A stretch of DNA of 64,000 bases from Pseudomonas sp. CFII64 (GTDB lineage: Bacteria > Pseudomonadota > Gammaproteobacteria > Pseudomonadales > Pseudomonadaceae): NCBI RefSeq assembly GCF_000416235.1, contig NZ_ATLO01000051.1, positions 1 to 64,000 of the forward strand, in the 5' to 3' direction. The notes beneath the pieces were generated by a model. That model made no database searches, had not been told where the DNA came from, and saw nothing but the letters and a program-made list of their open reading frames with translations. The position numbers and the translations under genes were made by a program. Positions 50,540-60,600 of this stretch are shown here, piece after piece. Positions within the stretch are counted from its first letter, which is position 1. Each line of letters starts with the position of its first letter.

Positions 50540-51373
50540 TCATTTGACGGCCCCGAACGACAGGCCGCGCACCAGTTGTTTCTGGCTGATCCAGCCGAAG
50601 ATCAGGATCGGCGCACAGGCCAGGGTCGACACCGCCGAAAGCTTGGCCCAGAACAACCCTTCGGGGCTGGAGTAGGAGGCGATCAAGGCGGTCAAAGGCG
50701 CGGCGTTCGACGAGGTCAGGTTCAGCGACCAGAACGCCTCGTTCCAGCACAGGATCAGCGACAGCAGTGCCGTCGAGGCCAGCCCGCCTTTGCAGATCGG
50801 GATCAGCACCTTGAAGATCTCCTGACGGGTGCTGGCGCCATCCAGCCTGGACGCTTCAAGGATTTCGCCGGGAATGTCCTTGAAATAGGTGTAAATCATC
50901 CAGACCACGATGGGCAGGTTGATCAGGGTGTAGATCACGATCAACGCGATGCGCGAGTCCAGCAGGCCGAAGGTCTTGGCCAGCAAGTAGATCGGCATCA
51001 AGACGCCCACCGGCGGCAGCATTTTGGTGGAGAGCATCCACAGCAGCGTGCTCTTGGTGCGCTTGGTCTCAAAGAACGCCATGGAGTACGCGGCTGGAAT
51101 CGCGATCAGCATGCACAACGCCGTGGCGCTGAAGGAAATCAGCACCGAGTTCCAGGCAAAGTGGAAGTAGTCGCTGCGTTCCTGGATGTGCAGATAGTTT
51201 TCCAGTGTCGGCATGAAAATGAACTGTGGCGGCGTGGCAAAGGCGTCGATCTCGGTCTTGAAGCTGGTCAGTACCATCCAGAAGATCGGGAAGAAAATCA
51301 GCGCCGCAATGGCCCAGCACAACGTGCCGAGCAGCACGCTTTGAAGGCGACGGGATTGTTTGAGCGTCATCAT
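50540..51373 (-). CDS. mtlG: Polyol ABC transporter permease
   Basis: The 277-residue permease has six helices (first VLLGTLCWAIAALIFFPIFW) and the MalG-type EAA loop EILEASRLDGASTRQEIFKVLIP. It lies 10 bp after mtlF, and mtlK follows after 57 bp. Confidence 0.93.
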   Translation of the reverse strand: MMTLKQSRRLQSVLLGTLCWAIAALIFFPIFWMVLTSFKTEIDAFATPPQFIFMPTLENYLHIQERSDYFHFAWNSVLISFSATALCMLIAIPAAYSMAFFETKRTKSTLLWMLSTKMLPPVGVLMPIYLLAKTFGLLDSRIALIVIYTLINLPIVVWMIYTYFKDIPGEILEASRLDGASTRQEIFKVLIPICKGGLASTALLSLILCWNEAFWSLNLTSSNAAPLTALIASYSSPEGLFWAKLSAVSTLACAPILIFGWISQKQLVRGLSFGAVK

Positions 51374-51383
51374 GGCAGGGCCC

Positions 51384-52319
51384 TCATGACTTGTCGGTGA
51401 GGTTTTTGCCGATCATCCGAATCAGGATGATCGCGGCAATATTGGCAATGACCACGGCAATCAGGCCGCCAGCCGAGGCCATGCCCACGTCGAATTGCAG
51501 CAGCGCCTGGTTGTAGATCAGGTACGCCAGGTTGGTCGAGGCGAAACCGGGGCCGCCATTGGTGGTGGTGAAGATTTCCGCGAACACCGACAGCAGGAAA
51601 ATTGTTTCGATCATCACCACCACGGCAATCGGCCGGGCCAGGTGCGGCAGCGTCAGGTGCCAGAAAATCGCGATGGGACCGGCGCCGTCCAGGCGCGCGG
51701 CTTCTTTCTGTTCCTGATCCAGCGATTGCATGGCGGTCATCAGAATCAGGATGGCGAACGGCAGCCATTGCCAGGACACGATGATGATGATCGACAGCAG
51801 CGGGAAATGCGCAAGCCAGTCGATGGGCTGGGCGCCAAAGAACTTCCACACCGAGGCAAGGATGCCGGACACCGGATGGAAAATCAGGTTCTTCCAGATC
51901 AGCGCGCTGACCGTGGGCATGATGAAAAACGGCGAAATCAACAAAACGCGCACGATGCCCCGGCCGAAAAACTCGCTGGCCTCCAGCAACGCCGAGATCA
52001 GCACGCCGAGAATCACGCTGATCGCCAGCACGCTGCCCACCAGCAGCAGGGTGTTGGTGGCGCCCGGCAGGAAACCGCTGTCGGTGACGAAGTATTCGAA
52101 GTTTTCCAGACCGACGAATTCGTTCTCGCCGGGGTTGAGCAGGTTATAGCGAATCAGGGAAAAGTAGATGGTCATGCCCAGCGGGACGATCATCCACACC
52201 AGCAGCAACAACACTGAAGGGCTGACCAGAAACCAGCCGGGTTTGGTCAGATGGCCTTTTTTGGCCTGGGGTTGTTCGCTGGACGATTCCATGCGCGGAT
52301 TGGCGGCTGAGGTATTCAT
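51384..52319 (-). CDS. mtlF: Polyol ABC transporter permease
   Basis: The 311-residue MalF-type permease has a polar N-terminal tail, six helices (first FLVSPSVLLLLVWMIVPLGM) and the EAA loop KEAARLDGAGPIAIFWHLTLPHL. The ATG at 52319 is preferred over one at 52367, whose first 16 residues are untypical. It follows mtlE by 76 bp. Confidence 0.92.
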   Translation of the reverse strand: MNTSAANPRMESSSEQPQAKKGHLTKPGWFLVSPSVLLLLVWMIVPLGMTIYFSLIRYNLLNPGENEFVGLENFEYFVTDSGFLPGATNTLLLVGSVLAISVILGVLISALLEASEFFGRGIVRVLLISPFFIMPTVSALIWKNLIFHPVSGILASVWKFFGAQPIDWLAHFPLLSIIIIVSWQWLPFAILILMTAMQSLDQEQKEAARLDGAGPIAIFWHLTLPHLARPIAVVVMIETIFLLSVFAEIFTTTNGGPGFASTNLAYLIYNQALLQFDVGMASAGGLIAVVIANIAAIILIRMIGKNLTDKS

Positions 52320-52395
52320 GATGGCTCCGAACCTGGGTGCAAAAGTGAGCAGGGTATCGAGGGACAAGCGTCCCTCGACCGATAGTCAGTGGCGA

Positions 52396-53706
52396 CTATT
52401 TCTTCGGATAACCCGCTCGCTTCATGTCCCGCTCCGTGGAGGTCTGGGCTGCGGCGAGCGCCGCGTCAACGGAGGTCGTACCCACCAGCGCAGCAGAGAA
52501 TTGCTGGCCGACTGATGTGCCGATTGCCTGGAATTCAGGAATGGTCACCAATTGAATGCCAACATAAGGCACGGGCTTGAGCGTGGGTGCTTTGGGTGTT
52601 ACCGCCTTGAGGGATTCCAGGGTGATTTTGGCGAACGGCGCGGCTTTCATGTAGGCGTCGCTGTAAGTTGAAGCTCGGGTGCCAGGTGGTACGTTGGACA
52701 CGCCATCTTTCTCAGCGACCAGCGTGGCGTATTCCTTGGAAGTCGCCCAGCTGCTGAAGGTCTTGGCGTCAGCCTGGTTTTTCGCGCTGGTGGGGATCGC
52801 CAGAGCCCAGGAGTACAACCAGGCTGAGCCTTTGTCGGTGACTTCATGGGGCGCGTAGGTGAAGCCGACGTTGTCGGCGACCTTGCTTTGGGTTTTGTCA
52901 GTGACGAAAGAACCGGCGACGCTGGCGTCTACCCAGATCGCGCATTTGCCGCTGTTGAATAACGCCAGGTTTTCATTGAAACCGTTGCTGGATGCGCCGG
53001 GCGGGCCGGATTTCTTCATGGTGTTGACGTAGAAGTTCAGCGCGTTTTTCCATTCGGGTTGATCGAATTGCGGTTTCCACTGCTCATCGAACCAGCGCCC
53101 GCCAAAGGAGTTGGCGACGGTGCTGATCAGCGCCATGTTCTCGCCCCAGCCAGCCTTGCCCCGCAGGCAGATGCCGTATTGCTCTTTGGATTTGTCGGTC
53201 AGTTTTTCAGCGAACTCAGCAATCTGCGTCCAGGTCGGCCGCTCCGGCATGGTCAGCCCGGCGGCCTTGAACAGGTCGGTCCGGTAGTAAGTCATGGAGC
53301 TTTCGGCGTAGAACGGCAGGGCAAACAGCTTGCCATCGACCGACAGACCATCGCGCACGGAAGGGAACACGTCATCCAGCGCATAACTGGCGGGCAGGTC
53401 CTTCATTTCTTGCAGCCAGCCTTTGGCGCCCCAGAGCGAGGCTTCGTACATGCCAATGGTCAGCACGTCGAACTGGCCGCCTTTGGTGGCGATGTCGGTG
53501 GTCAGGCGTTGACGCAACACGTTCTCTTCGAGCACGACCCAGTTGAGCTTGATGTCAGGATGCTGGGCTTCGAAAGTCTTGGACAACCGCTGCATGCGGA
53601 TCATGTCACTGTTGTTGACGGTTGCGATGGTTACGGTCCCGGCGCTGACCAAGCCGCTGAGCGTCAGGCAGGTGCTTGCAAGTAGCAGTTTTGCTGAGGT
53701 CTTCAT
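52396..53706 (-). CDS. mtlE: Polyol ABC transporter substrate-binding protein
   Basis: The 436-residue periplasmic binding protein has a Sec signal (LLLASTCLTLSGLVSAG) and a family-1 extracellular solute-binding domain: VTIATVNNSDMIRMQRLSKTFE, FDVLTIGMYEASLWGAKGWL and NLALFNSGKCAIWVDASVAGSF. GAGGAG precedes the ATG. It is the first gene of mtlEFGKDYZ and delivers polyols to MtlFG. Confidence 0.93.
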   Translation of the reverse strand: MKTSAKLLLASTCLTLSGLVSAGTVTIATVNNSDMIRMQRLSKTFEAQHPDIKLNWVVLEENVLRQRLTTDIATKGGQFDVLTIGMYEASLWGAKGWLQEMKDLPASYALDDVFPSVRDGLSVDGKLFALPFYAESSMTYYRTDLFKAAGLTMPERPTWTQIAEFAEKLTDKSKEQYGICLRGKAGWGENMALISTVANSFGGRWFDEQWKPQFDQPEWKNALNFYVNTMKKSGPPGASSNGFNENLALFNSGKCAIWVDASVAGSFVTDKTQSKVADNVGFTYAPHEVTDKGSAWLYSWALAIPTSAKNQADAKTFSSWATSKEYATLVAEKDGVSNVPPGTRASTYSDAYMKAAPFAKITLESLKAVTPKAPTLKPVPYVGIQLVTIPEFQAIGTSVGQQFSAALVGTTSVDAALAAAQTSTERDMKRAGYPKK

Positions 53707-53946
53707 CGATCACTCCTCTTCTTCGCCCAGAGAGCTGCAGAAGGTCGGTTATTGTTTTTGTCTCTTCCGGAGGCAAGGAAGATGTGTACTGATTACAACG
53801 GGACGCAGGCGCAATGACAAATCCTGCGCCGCACTGCAACTGATACTATTTTGCACTCGCTGATCGCGACGAAAGCTTTCCCCACCACGCTGCAACAGCC
53901 AACAGCGCTGTTTGAGCGTAGACGATGAGGATCGGGGAGGGGTGAA
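53707..53946 (-). promoter_or_regulatory. mtlE control region
   Basis: This 240-bp gap between mtlR and mtlE must contain the operon promoter and MtlR sites. A palindrome GGCGCA-N11-TGCGCC lies at 53808-53830, about 100 bp before the mtlE start, and is a candidate operator. I cannot assign -35 and -10 elements with confidence. Confidence 0.45.
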
Positions 53947-54852
53947 TCAGTACAGGTTCTGCTCGGTCAGGCGCTGAACGGCCAGACGGCGATAATGGGA
54001 AGGCGTCATGCCTTTGAGCTGCTGAAAGCGTCGGTTGAAGTTGGAAATATTGTTGAAACCGGACTCGAAACACACATCAGTGACCGGTTTGTCGCCGTCG
54101 GCCAGCAGCTCGCAGGATTTGCTGATCCGCAGGCGATTGACGAACTCGACGAAACAGCGCCCGGTCGCCTGCTTGAAGACCCGCGAGAAGTACGCTGGTT
54201 TCATGCCCAAGTAATCGGCAACTTCCTCCAGCGGCAGTTCCCGCGCGTAGTGGGCAAAAATATAGTCAACGGCGCGGTTGGTGCGATCGATACTGTGCTC
54301 GTCGGCCATTTGCGCGCAGGTGCTGCCGGACAACAGCTGGTAGTCGTCGCTGGCAGCCAATAATTCCAGGAGGATAAAGAAGTGCCCGAGGCGACTGATG
54401 CCCTTGGCGTCGGCGATTTTCTGCATCAGCTTCATGGCCTGGGCAATGGTGCGCCGGCAGCGGAATTCGATGCCCGACTGCGCGCGTTCCAACAGGGGCG
54501 CCAGGGTTTTGAGTTCGGCGAAGACCTGGTTGCCGCTCTCGAACAGCTCGTCGGTGAAATTTACCAGCATGTCGCGCTTGGGGATGACTTGATCTTCCTC
54601 AATCTGGCTGATCCAGTTGTGTGGCAGATTCGGGCCGGTCAGGAACAGGCTTTCAGGGTAAAAATTGCCAATGTAATCGCCGACGAAGACTTTGCCCGAG
54701 CTGGCGACGATCAGGTGCAGCTCATACTCTTTATGAAAGTGCCAGCGCACCAGCGGACACGGGAAGCCGTGTTCGCGATAGATAATCGACAACCCGTTGT
54801 GATCGTCCATCAGTTCGTAGGAAGGATCGGTGACTCTTGTTGTTTTTGTCAT
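53947..54852 (-). CDS. mtlR: AraC-family activator of the mannitol operon
   Basis: The 301-residue regulator has an N-terminal cupin sensor (FPCPLVRWHFHKEYELHLIVAS, then GDYIGNFYPESLFLTGPNLPH) and a C-terminal AraC double helix-turn-helix: LPLEEVADYLGMKPAYFSRVFKQATG and VTDVCFESGFNNISNFNRRFQQLKGMTPSHYRR. In P. fluorescens MtlR activates mtlEFGKDYZ with mannitol, sorbitol or arabitol. The ATG at 54852 is chosen; a TTG five codons upstream is possible. Confidence 0.93.
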   Translation of the reverse strand: MTKTTRVTDPSYELMDDHNGLSIIYREHGFPCPLVRWHFHKEYELHLIVASSGKVFVGDYIGNFYPESLFLTGPNLPHNWISQIEEDQVIPKRDMLVNFTDELFESGNQVFAELKTLAPLLERAQSGIEFRCRRTIAQAMKLMQKIADAKGISRLGHFFILLELLAASDDYQLLSGSTCAQMADEHSIDRTNRAVDYIFAHYARELPLEEVADYLGMKPAYFSRVFKQATGRCFVEFVNRLRISKSCELLADGDKPVTDVCFESGFNNISNFNRRFQQLKGMTPSHYRRLAVQRLTEQNLY

Positions 54853-54940
54853 GCGGCGGCCGTTCAAGGAGTTGCCAAGTGACTAATGTGCCTTCGCCAG
54901 CGGCGGTAGGCAATGCCTGTCCATTTGCGGGATGCATGCA

Positions 54941-55708
54941 ATGAAAACTGTCCTTCTGATCGGCATCGGCGCAGGCCATCCCGAACACATCACTGTTCAG
55001 GCCATCAACGCGCTGAATAGTGCCAAGGTGTTTTTTATTCTGGATAAAGGTTACGCCGACGATGACTTGCTGCGGCTAAGGAAAGAGATCTGCCAGCGTT
55101 ACATCACCGATCCCGACTATCGGATGGTCGTCGTCCGGGACCCGCAGCGTGAAACTGATCCCGCATCCTATGAAGCCGGGGTCGAGCGCTGGCACGAGCA
55201 GCGCGCGGTGTTGTTCGAGCAGCTGATCGACGACGAACTCAAGGCTGATGAAGTCGGCGGGTTCCTGGTGTGGGGCGATCCGTCGATTTACGACAGTACG
55301 CTGCGCATTCTTGAGCGAGTGCTGAGCCGGGGGAAAATCGAATTCGATTACGCGGTCATTCCGGGCATATCCAGTGTTCAGGTGCTGGCGGCGCAACATC
55401 GCGTGGCGCTGAACCGGATCGGCGAGCCTATCCACATCACCACCGGCCGACGCCTGGCAGCGGAGCAGGGCGCGAGTGTGGACAACGTGCTGGTAATGCT
55501 CGACGCCCATTGCACCTTCGAGCAGTTTGTCGGCCAGGGCCTGCATATTTATTGGGGCGCCTACCTGGGCACTGCTGACGAGGTTCTGATTGGTGGCGAG
55601 CTGGACGACGTTTGCGAACGCATCAAGGACGTCAGGCAGAGGGCGCGTCAGGACAAAGGCTGGATCATGGATACGTATCTGCTGCGCAGGCTGGAATCTC
55701 TGAAATAG
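54941..55708 (+). CDS. cobF: Precorrin-6A synthase (deacetylating)
   Basis: The 255-residue SAM-dependent tetrapyrrole methylase starts LLIGIGAGHPEHITVQAINALN and has FLVWGDPSIYDSTLRILERV and VIPGISSVQVLAAQHRVALNRIG. It methylates C-1 of precorrin-5 and releases acetate in aerobic cobalamin synthesis. The ATG at 54941 has GCGGG nine bases upstream. No other cob genes are adjacent, as usual for cobF in Pseudomonas. Confidence 0.92.
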   Translation: MKTVLLIGIGAGHPEHITVQAINALNSAKVFFILDKGYADDDLLRLRKEICQRYITDPDYRMVVVRDPQRETDPASYEAGVERWHEQRAVLFEQLIDDELKADEVGGFLVWGDPSIYDSTLRILERVLSRGKIEFDYAVIPGISSVQVLAAQHRVALNRIGEPIHITTGRRLAAEQGASVDNVLVMLDAHCTFEQFVGQGLHIYWGAYLGTADEVLIGGELDDVCERIKDVRQRARQDKGWIMDTYLLRRLESLK

Positions 55709-55712
55709 ATAG

Positions 55713-55740
55713 ACCGCTTCGCGAGCACGCTCGCTCCAAC
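55713..55740. repeat. REP-like palindrome
   Basis: ACCGCTTCGCGAGCACGCTCG is followed by CTCCAAC, matching the Pseudomonas REP class with a GCGAGC-x-x-GCTCGC stem. It lies between the convergent cobF and glycosyltransferase genes. Confidence 0.6.
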
Positions 55741-55749
55741 CGCTGCTAT

Positions 55750-57075
55750 TCACGGCAGGCGATTCTTCGCTTCAATCCACTGCGCCATGTACTTGGTGCT
55801 TTTGTGGTGATGGTGGCGCAGCATCGCCCCCGTGAAATTTGCGGTTCGGTGTTCCTGCAGGTTTTGCCGCAGGTCGCTGATGTGCTCGATCAGGCTCGCG
55901 CAATGTTGTCGATGCTGATAGCGCGCTTCAAGCAGGTCCCAGCCGGCCTGCTGTGCTTCCTGCCATAGATTCCGGTGTTGATACAAGCGAATGGCTGCAT
56001 CGGCCATCGCTGTGGCGCTGTTGGCGATGGTGCCGGGCCAGGGCATTTCGCCGTGCATGGCCTCGGCGCCGATTGGCGTGGTGACCGTTGGTGTTCCGCA
56101 CAACATGGCATCGACAATTTTGCCCTTGATGCCCGCGCCGAAACGCAAAGGCGCCAGACAGACTCGGGCCTGGGACATGACCTGCAAGGCGTCCTCAGCC
56201 CAATTCATGATGTGGAAACCCTGAGCGGGATTGTGCAGCGCGGTGGCCTTGGGTGGCGTGTAAGCGCCGTAAATGTGCAGTTGCGCCTTGGGCAATTGCT
56301 GGCGAATCAGAGGCCAGACGGCGCTCTTGAGCCACAACACCGCGTCCCAGTTGGGGGCGTGACGGAAGTTGCCAATGCTGAGGAAGTTAGCCCGCTCCTC
56401 AAACGAAGGAGGGGCATCGATTCGCCCGTCGACCATCAGCGGACACCAATGCAACAGCGCCCCAGGCATGCCAAACCGGCCCGTGAGCAACTGGATTTCC
56501 ACATCCGAGGTCATCAGGTTCAGATCGCAACGATACAGCGCTGCCACCTCCCGTTGCGCCAGGTCACTGATTGCCATTGCGGAATAGATCGTGGCTTCTG
56601 ATGATGCAAAATAATCCGTTAAATCATCAGCTTGCGTACTGTTCTCAATAAACTGCTTGAGCTGTAAGTGACGGGTATTGCGCAGGCTTTGCAGGTCCGA
56701 AGTTTCCAGAATGCGAAGGGCGTCGGGACAATGCTTTTCGACGCGCCAGCCGAATTGCTCTTCGATCATGAATTGATCGAACAACACGATATTCGGGGCC
56801 AGTTCGCTGACAAAGGCGTCGAAGCTGCTGTTATTGAGCTCGATGCGTACGCGTGCAATACCCAGGGCGGTCAGATCCGCCACATGCTCGCCCTCTGTTG
56901 CCGGACTGGCGAAGGTAATGTCCCAGCCTTGTTCGAGAAAACAGTGGATCAGCTGCATCATGTGGCCGCTGGCAGCCGAAGATCGTGGTTCCGGCCAGAC
57001 GTAGCCAATAATCAGGACGCGGACAGCTTCGGCGTTGTGGGCAGCCACTGATTGACGTGGATCAGGCTTGTTCAA
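55750..57075 (-). CDS. Family 4-like glycosyltransferase
   Basis: The protein of about 441 residues has a GT-B glycosyltransferase layout: N-terminal VRVLIIGYVWPEPRSSAASGHMMQLI, a middle segment LSIGNFRHAPNWDAVLWL, and the C-terminal donor-binding GIKGKIVDAMLCGTPTVTTPIGAEAM. It probably adds a sugar to a surface polysaccharide. The start is uncertain: a TTG at 57075 overlaps the end of the upstream response-regulator gene; a GTG at 57048 is an alternative. The overlap suggests one transcript. Confidence 0.85.
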   Translation of the reverse strand: MNKPDPRQSVAAHNAEAVRVLIIGYVWPEPRSSAASGHMMQLIHCFLEQGWDITFASPATEGEHVADLTALGIARVRIELNNSSFDAFVSELAPNIVLFDQFMIEEQFGWRVEKHCPDALRILETSDLQSLRNTRHLQLKQFIENSTQADDLTDYFASSEATIYSAMAISDLAQREVAALYRCDLNLMTSDVEIQLLTGRFGMPGALLHWCPLMVDGRIDAPPSFEERANFLSIGNFRHAPNWDAVLWLKSAVWPLIRQQLPKAQLHIYGAYTPPKATALHNPAQGFHIMNWAEDALQVMSQARVCLAPLRFGAGIKGKIVDAMLCGTPTVTTPIGAEAMHGEMPWPGTIANSATAMADAAIRLYQHRNLWQEAQQAGWDLLEARYQHRQHCASLIEHISDLRQNLQEHRTANFTGAMLRHHHHKSTKYMAQWIEAKNRLP

Positions 57076-57421
57076 GGATGTTTTTAACCTTGTCACGCAG
57101 CTGATCAATGGAAAACGGCTTGCCAATCGAATGCATGCCAGCCGGCACCTCAATGATTTCCGAGTAGCCGCTGGCGAATAACACGGGCAGCGCGGGGCGG
57201 AGCTTGCGAGCCTCGACCGCCAGTTCGGTACCAGTCATGCCAGGCAAGCCCTGATCGGTCATCATCAGATGGATTTTCTGATCTTCGTTTCCAAGAAACG
57301 TTAGCGCCTTGTCTCCATCTTCAGCTTCCAGCACTTTGTATTCCAGCTCCTCAAGAACGTCGACGATCAGCATGCGCACAATGTTGTCGTCTTCGACGAC
57401 GAGAATGGTGCTGGCAGACAT
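57062..57421 (-). CDS. Single-domain response regulator
   Basis: The 119-residue CheY-like receiver has acidic pair residues in ILVVEDDNIV, phosphoacceptor Asp in MMTDQGLPGMTG, Ser in LFASGYSE and Lys in SIGKPFSIDQL. There is no output domain. AAGGAA precedes the ATG at 57421. It is divergent from the hybrid kinase 268 bp away and probably belongs to the same signalling cluster. Confidence 0.92.
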   Translation of the reverse strand: MSASTILVVEDDNIVRMLIVDVLEELEYKVLEAEDGDKALTFLGNEDQKIHLMMTDQGLPGMTGTELAVEARKLRPALPVLFASGYSEIIEVPAGMHSIGKPFSIDQLRDKVKNILEQA

Positions 57422-57689
57422 GATGGGTTTCCTTGAAAAAATGACGGTGGTCGAGGCGGAATAGTGTCGCCCGTTTATGAGTAAGTGAAACGCCTCCGGA
57501 AGTTCCCGCTGGCTATCAGAAACCTTCATTTGAGGGGGGGCACCCGTCTAATGGTGACATTCCTTGGCCATCAAGGGATGAAATCGTTACAAAAGTTCTG
57601 AAATTTCAACCCGATGTATCAGAAATGAGAGTCTTTTACTAAAGATTGCGGCAAACTCCCACGTTTTGATAAAACGCTTGGGACTTCTC
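57422..57689. promoter_or_regulatory. Divergent promoter region of the signalling cluster
   Basis: These 268 bases separate the response regulator from the hybrid kinase and must hold both promoters. A GGGGGG run lies at 57533-57538. No clear regulator site is seen. Confidence 0.35.
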
Positions 57690-60600
57690 ATGATCCATTC
57701 GTCTACCGTCGATGAGCAACGTTTCCGTAAACTGCTGAGCCGCAATGTCAGTTTGCCGCTGGCCGTCGGTGCAATCAGCGCGGTGTTCTTTATCGGCTTG
57801 ATCACCTATCTGTTATCCGTGATTCAGTGGGTTGAACATACTGACCGGGTGATCAACAACACCAACCGCGCGCTCAAGCTGTCCATCGACATGGAAACCG
57901 GTATGCGCGGGTATTTGCTGACCGGTGATGATCATTTCCTGGACCCTTACGAAGTTGCCAAGCCCGGAATCGCCGCCGAACTCAAGGGGCTGGAAGCGCT
58001 GGTCGCCGATAACCCGTCTCAGGTTGACCGTCTCAAGCGTCTGACCGCGCTGCAGGATGAGTGGAACAGATACGCGCTGGAAATGATCGCGCTTCGGCGC
58101 CAGAACGGCGACTACTCAGCGGCTGTACAAGCCGGGCGCGGCAAGCGCCTGACCGATGAAATTCGCAACGAATATGAGCAGTTTGTCGCGACCGAGCAAC
58201 AACTGCGCCTGACCCGCAACGACGACGTCACGCGGACCACGATCCTTTCTACCGCGCTGTATCTGATATTTGTCTTGAGCGTCAGTGGCCTGCTGGCGTT
58301 TGTCGGCCGCAGGGACATGGTCGCCTTGTCCACCAGTTATGCCAACAACCTCAAGCTTCAGGAAACCAACGCCGAGCGCCTGCAGAAAGTCGCCTGGCTG
58401 CGAAACGGTCAGAGTGAGCTGGCCGAGCAAGTGCTGGGGCAGCTGACCTTGGGCATGCTCGGCTCCAACGTGTTGCAGTTTTTTGCGCAGTACCTGGGCG
58501 CTGTGGTGTCGGCGGTATATGTCAGTCAGGAACACGGCGGGCTCAAACGCGTGGCGTGCTACGGTTTTTCCCGGGAGCAGGAAAACAACGAGCATTCGAT
58601 TTACAGCGGCGAGGGCATCGTCGGTCAGGCCGCTCTGCAAAAGCAGATCATCAAGCTTGAAGACGTTCCCGTTGATTACTTCAAAGTCACCTCCGGTTTG
58701 GGCGAGGGCTCGCCGCGCAGCGTGGTTGTGATTCCTACCAGCAACGATGATCACGTCAATGGCGTCATCGAACTGGGGTTCCTGCGTCCGTTGACTGAAC
58801 AGGACCTTGAGTTCATGGAGCTGATCGCCGGCAACGTTGGCACTTCCATTGAAGCGGCGCGGTATCGTCAGCGTCTTCAGGAGGTCCTGGCCGAAACCCA
58901 GCAGCTCAATGAAGAACTGCAAGTGCAGCAAGAAGAGTTGCGCACCGCCAACGAAGAGCTTGAAGAGCAGTCGCGAATCCTCAAGGAATCCCAGACGCAT
59001 CTTGAAACCCAGCAGGCCGAGCTTGAGCAGACTAATGAGCAGCTGGCCGAGCAAGGCCAGGCGTTGTCGGATCAGCGTGACGCGCTGGATCGTAATAACG
59101 AAGAGTTGCACATCGCACAGATCGAGCTTGAAGCCCGTGCCGATGAATTGCAGCGCTCCAGCAAGTACAAGTCTGAATTCCTCGCCAACATGTCCCATGA
59201 GTTGCGCACGCCGCTCAACAGCTCGCTGATCCTGGCCAAACTACTGGCCGAGAACCCGGCGGAAAACCTCACGGCCGAGCAGGTCAAGTTCGCCGAGTCG
59301 ATCTATTCGGCGGGCAACGACCTGCTCAACCTGATCAATGACATTCTGGATATTTCCAAAGTCGAGGCCGGCAAACTCGATATGCGGCCGGAAAACAGCA
59401 GCGTGGCGCGTCTGGTTGAAGGTCTGCGCTCCATGTTCGAGCCGCTGGCGAACGACAAGAAGCTGGACTTCCATGTGGAGTTGCAGGCGGGCGCGCCGAC
59501 GTTGTTGTACACCGACCGCCAGCGTCTGGAACAGATTCTGAAAAACCTGCTTTCCAATGCCATCAAGTTCACCGAAACCGGCATGGTCAGCATGATCGTG
59601 TCCCGGCAGCCCGGCGCCGGCATTGCCTTTACCGTGCGCGATTCCGGGATTGGGATCGCCGAAGAGCAACAGCAGAGCATCTTCGAGGCATTCCGTCAGG
59701 CTGACGGGACGACCAATCGCCGTTACGGCGGCACCGGGCTGGGGCTGTCGATTTCCCGGGACCTGGCCGCTTTGCTAGGCGGCTCGATCAGCGTGACCAG
59801 TGCACCGGGGCAGGGCAGCATTTTCACCCTGGTGCTGCCGGAGCAGTACGTTGAGCAGGTTCAGCTGGAATATGGCCAGGAACCTGTTGCGGTTGTGGCC
59901 TCGCCGCCCGTGGCCTGGGTTGCGCCGGTTCCGGCTGCGCCAGTCGCCGTGGCAGTGCCAGTGACACCGGTTGCCAGCTTTGCCGATGACCGCGACAAGG
60001 GCCCGTTCACCAAGCGCTGTATCCTGGTGATTGAAGACGAGGTGGCGTTCGCGCAGATCCTCTTCGATCTGGCCCATGAATTGGGTTATCACTGCCTCGT
60101 CGCTCACGCAGCCGACGACGGCTTCAATCTGGCGGCGCAATTCGTACCGGACGCGATTTTGCTGGACATGCGCTTGCCGGATCACTCAGGCCTCACTGTT
60201 TTGCAACGTCTCAAGGAATTGGCCTCGACCCGACATATTCCGGTCCATGTCATTTCTGTCGAGGATCGCCAGGAAGCGGCGATGCACATGGGCGCGGTGG
60301 GTTACGCCGTCAAACCGACCACCCGCGAAGAACTCAAGGATGTCTTTGCCAAGCTCGAAGCCAAGCTGACCCAGAAGGTCAAACGCATCCTGTTGGTCGA
60401 AGACGACGCCTTGCAGCGTGACAGCATCGCGCGCTTGATCGGCGATGACGATATTGAAATCACCGCAGTGGGCTTTGCCCAGGATGCCCTCGATCTGCTG
60501 CGCGACAATGTCTATGACTGCATGATCATCGACCTCAAGCTGCCGGACATGCTCGGCAACGACCTGCTCAAACGCATGTCCACCGAGGAAATCTGCGCCT

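Noticed and set aside
58116..59198. 360-codon open frame on the minus strand
   Set aside because: It is antisense to the GAF and coiled-coil part of the hybrid kinase; Leu/Phe-rich shadow of Gln/Glu/Lys codons.
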